DNA of 64,000 nt from contig CP092877.1 in the NCBI GenBank assembly GCA_030710605.1, positions 76,612,909-76,676,908 of the forward strand, in the 5' to 3' direction. Source of the stretch: Cordylochernes scorpioides (lineage: Eukaryota > Arthropoda > Arachnida > Pseudoscorpiones > Chernetidae). The translations under genes were made by a program, and so were the position numbers. The notes under the pieces are model-generated. The model had not been told where the DNA came from. It did not search any database and saw nothing but the letters and a program-made list of their open reading frames with translations. Of the stretch, positions 57,715 through 64,000 are shown piece after piece. Numbering within the stretch: position 1 is the stretch's first letter; every line of letters begins with the position of its first letter.

Positions 57715-57955
57715 GGATAACCATCTAGTGGAACAGAAATCAACTAAACGTTGATTTATACTGTTCTCTGATATTTGGTCAACCCATTTTCTTGATAAAT
57801 CAAGAAACGCCAACCCACGAACGCGCTTCCGGCTGTTGGCCCTCCTCAGCGTGGTATTTTTATTAATCAAGAAAATGGGTTGGCCAAATATCAGGGAACA
57901 GGCTAAATCAACGTTTAGTTGATTTCTGTTACACTAGATGAGGCTCTTCCATCTA
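57715..57955. repeat. Complete foldback form of the 'cctgaccgctc' family
   Basis: Arms of about 90 bases ('agaaatcaactaaacgttga', 'gatatttggtcaacccattt' and their complements) around 'acgcgcttccggctgttggc'. Shows that the single-arm copies elsewhere are parts of an inverted-repeat transposon. Confidence 0.82.
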
Positions 57956-59027
57956 AAGGTCTGGAAAACTTGGTCAGAATATGACTTTTTATTTTAATAT
58001 AAATATATATTTATTGGAGAAGCAAGATAAAAAATCACATGAAGACATATTATTATTATCCCTAGTACACGTGGTACAAACAATGATCATCATGATGGGA
58101 AGTAGTTAGCGACTGCTTTACTATAAGTGTACCAGATGTCCACAAATGTAGAAAGTAATTCAACTTTTGCACTTATAAATGCGCAATATCTACATTTGGT
58201 TACTTGCACTCACTGATAAAGTTGGACCTTATCAAAAATCGGTAACCATTATCATTTTTCTTTAAAAAAAAAAGAAGTGCCCAATATAGAATTTGATATG
58301 TGTCATGGCTGTCGAAAATCGATGGTTTATTCCACTCATATATCACTGGAGGTGGTCGCTTATTGGAGAATGGAGGATGTGTATTTATCATTTCTGATTC
58401 TACCAAAGTGATAACTAAGGGAAAGTCTTGATCTACGAGAACCGAATCCTATATCTCTAGAAAATGTTGATAAGTATTCAACCAATGGTTGTTGTCCTGA
58501 AACATGAACCAAGACATCGGAGAATTTGTATTTTTTTCATTTCTTTATGTACTTATTGGTATAAAAGCAAAATTAAATATACCTCAAATCTCAAAATATA
58601 AGCAAAATCTACATTTATCTTTTATTCATATTTTCTAGCTGGCACAATTGAATCAGTCACAAACCCCAAACACCAACTTTGATTGATTAGGAATGACATG
58701 GGGATACTTTAGTGCCAGACTATAGCCCTCTCAGGTTCTTATAAGGGCATTAATAATATGTTATTCACAAGGTAAATTTTTATATTTAACCATAAAATTA
58801 CCCAGTCCACCTTTTAGCCAAATTATTTTTGATCATATTAGAATATTCAATGAATTAATTGTGGATCTCTTGATACCAAAGACATCTCAGGCTGACGAGG
58901 GTTATAGCTCGAAATCATAGCATACAGGTGAAATTTCTGAATTTGATGAGAATAGCACTTTGTGTCTGACCTGAATTTGTCAGATAATGTATAATTTTAT
59001 GATCATTGGGATTGTAGAAGTGGGTTC
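57956..59027. other. Low-copy region, nothing recognised
   Basis: About 1.1 kb without clear counterparts in the other units. No convincing ORF or RNA. Confidence 0.45.
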
Positions 59028-59267
59028 ATGTTTAATGATAACTTTTCTTCCCGAATATTTATTGTAACTTGGGGATTCAAAATACAAGATAAATCCTTCA
59101 TTCTCATGTGTAGAAGTAGTACAACACAACGTATAAAAATTTCAACTGAAAACGTATTTCAGGGCTTCAAAAACAAATGTGCAATAGAAGCTTTGTTTTC
59201 TAATATATACATAACTTTTGATAAAGTTTGGTATATGGAACCTATTCAAAAAACATTAATGGGGTAA
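59028..59267 (+). pseudogene. Probable LINE RT fragment
   Basis: 79 codons. N-V-F-Q-G-F-K-N-K ... A-L-F-S-N-I-Y-I-T-F-D-K-V-W-Y resembles the RT block F-L-D-I-x-K-A-F-D-K-V-W-H, with the first catalytic Asp replaced. Short, so tentative. Not the RT segment that recurs in each unit. Confidence 0.4.
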
Positions 59268-59344
59268 TTCCAAAGGCTTTTATCATTATTTTTTAAAATT
59301 AATTATTATTCCAAGCAACATTATGCCAGATTATATATATATAT

Positions 59345-59560
59345 TATAAAAAAGAAGGTATATCCTGACCAGGAGCACATGTGCTTTTTAAATTGCAGAG
59401 CGCTATCTAGTAGAACAAAAATGAACTAAAAATTAATTTAACCTATTCCCTGAAATTTGGCAAACCCATTTTCTTGACAAATCAAGAAAAGCCATCCATG
59501 AACGCGTTTCGCGCTGTTAGCGCTCATCAGCGTGGAGCGAGCTGAACCACTGCGACCAAA
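59345..59560. repeat. 'cctgacc' family repeat, diverged
   Basis: Contains 'agagcgctatctagtagaac', 'cccattttcttgacaaatca' and 'cgcgctgttagcgctcatca'. Diverged copy of 57715-57955. Confidence 0.55.
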
Positions 59561-59619
59561 AATCTATTTGGTCCCAGAGGCTTCTTTATAAACCAAGAAA
59601 TAGATATTTAAGGCCAAAC

Positions 59620-60399
59620 TTACATAAATACGCTTAACATGTTAAAATATATTAGAAAATAATAATTATTAAAAGGTAAGATGTTGATATTAAAAATAAA
59701 GAAGGCATATCATGACCAGGAGCACATGTGCCTTTATGTATATATATCGTATATACATATGGAAACTATACACGTTAATTGAATGTAAGATTTCAGTATG
59801 AAGAGTTTCCATGGTGAGTAATGATACTGTTGGTTGGATACCCAGGGAACACCTAACATGAGACCTTCTAGGAGGTGGTAGTCAGATTTGGTCACCCATC
59901 ATCAAATTACCTTTAAAGAAGGAGGTTCAGAGTCGAATGAAAAAAACAAAACTTTCCCTCATCAGGACTATTACCTTGGAAATATTCGGATCCTTTAGGA
60001 TTTATCTATGGATAACAGATATTTCCTCCATAAATATGGATTCAATTTGAGGAAGATGATATGTAATATATAATATAATGGAAAAAAAAGCATTTTATTC
60101 ACTCCCACAAACTTTTTTGTCCGAAATAAGTGCACAAATATCGGATTCTCCTTCACAATCAAGATATTCATAAATATTTAGGAAGTGAAAATGTACATTT
60201 TACCAGAAGAAATGATATAATGTTGTAGCATGTTGAGGTACAGCTTCTGGAGGAAAGAACTCCGCAGAGAGTTGATAAATGTCCATCTCTATAAATAATT
60301 CAAAAAACAGTATTTAAAAAACATTTTTAAAAATGAGAGTTAATATTTTTTTGAACTTTTTTAAAATCTAATCACGCGATATTTTAGAAATATATAATA
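59620..60399. other. Start of rearranged unit 5
   Basis: Diverged pieces of the RT relic (about 59890-60060) and the gene-proximal block (60080-60390) occur in unit order but shortened. This supports a fifth, heavily deleted unit. No gene. Confidence 0.45.
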
Positions 60400-61203
60400 C
60401 TAGCGGATGTACCCGGCTTCGCCCGTGTTTTACCCGAGTAAAGGTTTGTCTAACATATCTCTCGATAAAGTGAACATTTTTTCCCGGTCCATTGAAAAAT
60501 ACTCGATAAGTTGAATAAAATCAATATTAATCGGTACCCGAGTAAAGGTTTGTCTAACGAACATTTGTTAAAACAATTCTCTATAAACTTATAAAAAGAA
60601 ATAGATATATTTTGATAATTTGAAACTCGTAAATTTGAATCTCTCGATAAAGTGATCATTTTTTCCCGGTCCCCGTATGCCGTGTCATTCTGAATTTTGT
60701 CTTTCCTAATTTTCTACATTACAAAATCATCGTTTTATCTAGTGAACATTTTTCCCGGTCCCTTGAAAAATACTCGATAAGGTTGAATAAATTCATGGTC
60801 GTTTATGGAAGATGAACGAAGTTCCCGGAGGTCATCTTGGGCAAGCTCCCGCGAGGCTTTTTTTCTTGTCTACTTGGCACAGCTGTGTCACCAACTCTGC
60901 CCTGTTTGGTCGGTGGGTACTTGGACTGTCCATCCGGCCGGCGGCCGGACGAATCCATTCTCTCGACGAGGTGGGGCAGACCTAAGCCTATCTCCGTCGC
61001 AAGGTGGCGCTGCTTGCGAGTTAAAGCTACATATCTGCAAATAACTCTAAGGATATTAAAGATATTCAAGATATTATTTTTCGAAAACCTTTCCAGGGAT
61101 ATGCCTAATAATATCCCAAAATTTCACGGCGATTGGATGTACGGTTTTTGAATCTATAGAGTACACACAGACAGACAGACATTCATTTTTATATATATAT
61201 AGA
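60400..61203 (-). mobile_element. Helitron B
   Basis: On the minus strand it starts TCTATATATATATAAAAATG (61203 down) and ends with a hairpin (cgggcgaagccg) and CTAG at 60403-60400 before T. 804 bp. Contains a GC-rich stretch (60815-61015) unlike the flanks, possibly captured DNA. No helicase. Confidence 0.88.
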
Positions 61204-61731
61204 CTAGTCGAATGACCCGGGCAACGCCCGGGTTTTACCCGATTAAATGTTTTTATTTAAATACTATTCGTTTCAATTATAAATTGGCGGCGTGGATGTC
61301 ACTCTTGTGAAACGTCCAGCTCCAAACTTTGTGTCTGAGAAGCGATATTTTTATAGAAAGATGATCTGGCTTTTGTTTTCTGCTCGAATTAATGTTTTTC
61401 TGTTAGAATTTTGTTCCTGCGTACAAAATAATGAGCTGGTTTCACCCGTGGTCTCTGCTTTTTGGAATTTTTCCCGATATAATTTTGTATCTGATAATCT
61501 TACATGATACAGCAATATCGTCATCATCATTTTCTGACTAATAATATATAGTTTTAATAATTGATTTATATATATTTTTAAAATAGCCTATCGTCTTCCC
61601 CGTATTTTTTTACCTATGTATGGAAATTTTGGTTTGAATTAGTGAACTACTGCGAATTTGTATACCGGACATACAAACCAACAAACAAACAAACAAACAA
61701 ACATACAAACCATTTTTATATATATAGAAGA
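61204..61731 (-). mobile_element. Helitron C, abutting B
   Basis: The minus-strand 3' end (cccgggcgttgcccggg, then CTAG at 61207-61204) touches the TC start of B with no spacer. The 5' end is TCTTCTATATATATAAAAAT preceded by A. The interior matches Helitron A, including 61292-61507, whose small ORF resembles 1283-1531. Its upstream neighbour sequence is also found next to Helitron E. Confidence 0.82.
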
Positions 61732-62073
61732 TATAATATAAATGAGTTTTAAAAATTGTTTTAAAAAAATGCATCGGCCGGGAATCGAACCCTGGCCGCC
61801 CGCGTGGCAGGCGAGCATTCTACCACTAACCACCGATGCTTTAAAAAAAATGGCCATATTTAGGTATTCATTCCATTCCGGATTAGTCCGCGTAAAAAAA
61901 AGTTCTTCAAATAAAAAAGAAATAGCCAAAAATACTAAGCAAAATGTAGCCGAAAATTTTCCTCAGGTTTATAAAAAGCGACATGCAAAATTTGGTACCA
62001 ATTGGTTCAGTAGTTTTTGAGTTTATCGCGAAACAGACAGACAGACAGAAATTGACTTTTATATATATAGAGA
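61732..62073 (-). mobile_element. Helitron 5' part (D) containing a tRNA-like sequence
   Basis: A second Helitron-type start, TCTCTATATATATAAAAGTC, at 62073 preceded by A, with 'ctgtctgtctgtctgtttcg' after it. No separate CTAG end exists before C begins. So D plus C may be one composite element (61204-62073) with two nested 5' ends. Confidence 0.65.
61770..61839 (-). tRNA. tRNA-Gly(GCC)-like gene, possibly a pseudogene
   Basis: Reverse complement begins GCATCGGTGG and ends GGCCGATGCA. The acceptor stem has 7 pairs, and the anticodon arm is CTCGC-CTGCCAC-GCGGG with anticodon GCC at 61808-61806. The T loop and B box (GGTTCGATTCC) are intact. Compared with the usual metazoan tRNA-Gly(GCC), one base is missing in the D arm (A box) and one T-stem pair is A-G. 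70 bases, discriminator A, followed by a T-run terminator on the minus strand. Its place inside Helitron-like sequence suggests a captured copy; transcription is uncertain. Confidence 0.8.
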
Positions 62074-62399
62074 TAAATACACATCTTTATATTACAAAAT
62101 AAGAATAGATTATGCTTCCTCATTCTAGGAAATTATCCCAAATTTTGATGTGATATTATGATTTTTTGAATACAAATATTAAAAAAACTCTCGAAAGAGA
62201 AATATAATGTCAGGATGAGGTGAAATGGGCGTATGTAATACATATTTACATACCAGACTACAGCAAATATGCTAATATTCCGCTACATAATAAAAAACGA
62301 AGCTCTTAATCACACTAAACACAATAATCTTCTCAATTATAAACAAATAATATATATAATATGTTTTAAAGGTTTCTAAGGTATATATATAAAGACAAT
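62074..62399. other. Gene-proximal block of unit 5
   Basis: Matches 53035-53370, leading into the promoter. No gene. Confidence 0.55.
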
Positions 62400-62491
62400 A
62401 TTGATGCAGACGACGAGACAAATAGGTCAGCCCCACCTCCTTTTTCAGCCCTATATATATACCGTGCTAGACGATCCCCAGCACTTCCACC
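62400..62491 (+). promoter_or_regulatory. Core promoter of histidine-rich gene copy 5
   Basis: TATA box at 62452-62461, 40 bases before the ATG, with the conserved upstream block. Confidence 0.72.
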
Positions 62492-62506
62492 ATGGGTCCC
62501 TTACTG
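62492..62506 (+). CDS. Exon 1 of histidine-rich gene copy 5 (partial)
   Basis: ATG-GGT-CCC-TTA-CTG followed by GTAGGT at 62507, as in the other four genes. The intron runs to the window end and includes a foldback relic, the old repeat and Helitron E. Exon 2, if present, lies beyond 64000, so whether this copy is functional cannot be judged. Confidence 0.75.
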
Positions 62507-62904
62507 GTAGGTTCCTTAGTTTACAACCTCTCACTTTCTATCGGTTGATTCTTACTACCTGGTTCTTTTGATCTAACTTTTCCAGAAACCTTTTTCAAAT
62601 AAGAAATAGTTTTCATTAATATTTTATATTTTGGTGTTCTCTCTGTTACATATAGATAATATTTTCCAATATATTCATTTATATATATATATAAATATAT
62701 TTATCTTTCAAACTTTGATTCTATTTTTAAAAATTCAATGTATTTTATTAAACAACATCCTATTTTCTTTCGTTTGGTTCTTATTTAGTCCTCCTTTGAT
62801 ATAAATTTTATCGAATGTTTCAACATATATTACTTTATAATATTTTTTTCATGCACAAATTTCCCCCACCTACTTTGTTTTTCTTTAAAATATTTCAAAT
62901 GTGA

Positions 62905-63045
62905 TATTATAACACTATGCCGAGCTGAGTTTGTTTATACAAAAATGTACTGCCTTGATAAAGTTTGGCGTTCAGCCAACCAATATATTCGCTTAAATTA
63001 TTTTATTCAATCCACTTTATGCCTTTTTATTATATAATATTAGAA
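62905..63045. repeat. Foldback relic, intron of copy 5
   Basis: One arm of the palindrome family ('ttgtttatacaaaaatgtac', 'ggcgttcagccaacc', 'atgcctttttattat'), at the position of 6020-6293. Confidence 0.65.
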
Positions 63046-63235
63046 ATATTTGAAGAAAGGTTTATATTAAAAAAATTGCATATTTTCTGTCAAATACCAT
63101 TTTATAATAACCGCGATTACGATATATATATATTTTAGCACTTCATCAGCGCTTCGTTTCTATTTATTATTATTGCTATTTTTATTGGAAAGATCTAATG
63201 CTATGATGCAATATATATATATATTTGTTTAAAGA

Positions 63236-63425
63236 CATTTCCTGGCCGCTCTTATTAGCATTTCAGATAGCAGAGCGTCATCTAATGTAACTAATTTCAT
63301 CTAAACATTGATGTAGATTCACTCCATAATTATGGGCCAACCCATTTTCATGATGAATCAAGAAAATCCAACTACGTACGCGTGTGGTGCTGTTGACCAT
63401 CGTACTTTTTCTCATAGTTTTACAA
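63236..63425. repeat. 'cctgaccgctc' family repeat, intron 5
   Basis: Counterpart of 6488-6680, with 'cctggccgctcttattagc' and 'gggccaacccattttcatga'. Confidence 0.5.
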
Positions 63426-63481
63426 ATATTTTATTGAGAACAAGCTTATATTTCCGATTATATATTTATATTTATTATATA

Positions 63482-63969
63482 CTAGACGAATGACCCTGGC
63501 AACGCCCGGGTTTACCCGATTAAATGTTTTATTCAAACACTATCCGTTACAATTATAAATTGGCGCCGTGGATGTCACTCTTGTGAAACGTCCCGCTCCA
63601 AACTTTACAGTCAGATTAGTTACGATATAAATCTTCAAATCGAGCGAGCGTCTATAAATATTTCGATTTAGATCAAGTATTCTAATTATTAAGCGAACTA
63701 TTATTAATAAAATTTTGAGAAGATTTCGATTTTAAACGTATTTATAACCTTGATAGAGGGCGCTGTTCGTGAGCTAAGTAGAATAATTTGAATATATAGT
63801 TTTAATATTTAATTTATATATAATTTAAAATAGCCTATCGTTTTCCTCGTATTTTTTTACCTATGTATGGAAATTTTGGTTTGAATTAGTGAACTACTGC
63901 GAATTTGTATACCGGACATACAAACCAACAAACAAACAAACAAACATTCATTTTTATATATATAGAAGA
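63482..63969 (-). mobile_element. Helitron E (intron 5)
   Basis: Minus-strand 3' hairpin and CTAG at 63485-63482; 5' TCTTCTATATATATAAAAAT at 63969. Close to Helitron C, but most of the small-ORF region is replaced by other sequence. The following 'tataatataaatgagtttt' also follows C, so the composite may continue past the window. Confidence 0.8.
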
Positions 63970-64000
63970 TATAATATAAATGAGTTTTAAAAATTGTTTA

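Overview
The window is AT-rich eukaryotic DNA, most likely from an arthropod and perhaps a spider. It has a spliced secreted-protein gene with TATA boxes and AATAAA signals. The transposons are Tc1 (TA target), mariner, maT-like, Helitron, an endonuclease-RT-RNase H LINE, and LTR elements. The spider suggestion rests only on recollection that the Tc1 and LINE proteins resemble elements common in orb-weaver genomes; no search was run. Nothing looks prokaryotic.

The organising structure is a degenerate tandem segmental duplication. One block recurs in direct orientation about five times: unit 1 at about 1-12653, unit 2 at 12654-34670, unit 3 at 34671-48261, unit 4 from 48262, and a rearranged unit 5 running off the right end. 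Units 1-4 each carry one complete two-exon gene for a secreted histidine-rich protein, and unit 5 shows only exon 1. Exon 1 is 15 coding bases (ATG-GGT-CCC-TTA-CTG) just downstream of a TATA box, followed by a GT donor. Exon 2 follows a polypyrimidine-AG acceptor 1.4-3.1 kb later. Splicing is phase 0 and gives a signal peptide, a conserved N-terminal segment of about 60 residues, and a 180-residue His/Gly/Asp/Lys repeat. The gene copies are 5652-8268, 22986-26820, 41587-43725, 53470-56334 and exon 1 at 62492-62506.

Around and inside the genes lies a dense mobile-element landscape. The paralogous units act as built-in empty sites, so many insertions can be bounded exactly: Helitrons between A and T (1127-1768, 54362-55071), Tc1 elements duplicating TA (13906-15323 with an intact 343-aa transposase; 24313-25721 frameshifted), a maT-like element nested in a MITE (51069-52379), and a Ty3/gypsy element with identical-length 542-bp LTRs and an ATAT duplication (27527-30874). 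Others are a 2.7-kb non-coding LTR element (37196-39870), a 4.4-kb LINE (15879-20290), palindromic foldback elements, and a tandem Helitron cluster containing a tRNA-Gly(GCC)-like sequence (60400-62073). A mariner remnant joined to a LINE 3' fragment is shared by units 1-3 and so predates those duplications.

The only apparent host genes are the histidine-rich family. Its exons stay open and nearly identical while the single intron of each copy has collected a different set of insertions. The proteins probably act outside the cell as metal-binding or structural components, an inference from composition and signal peptide.
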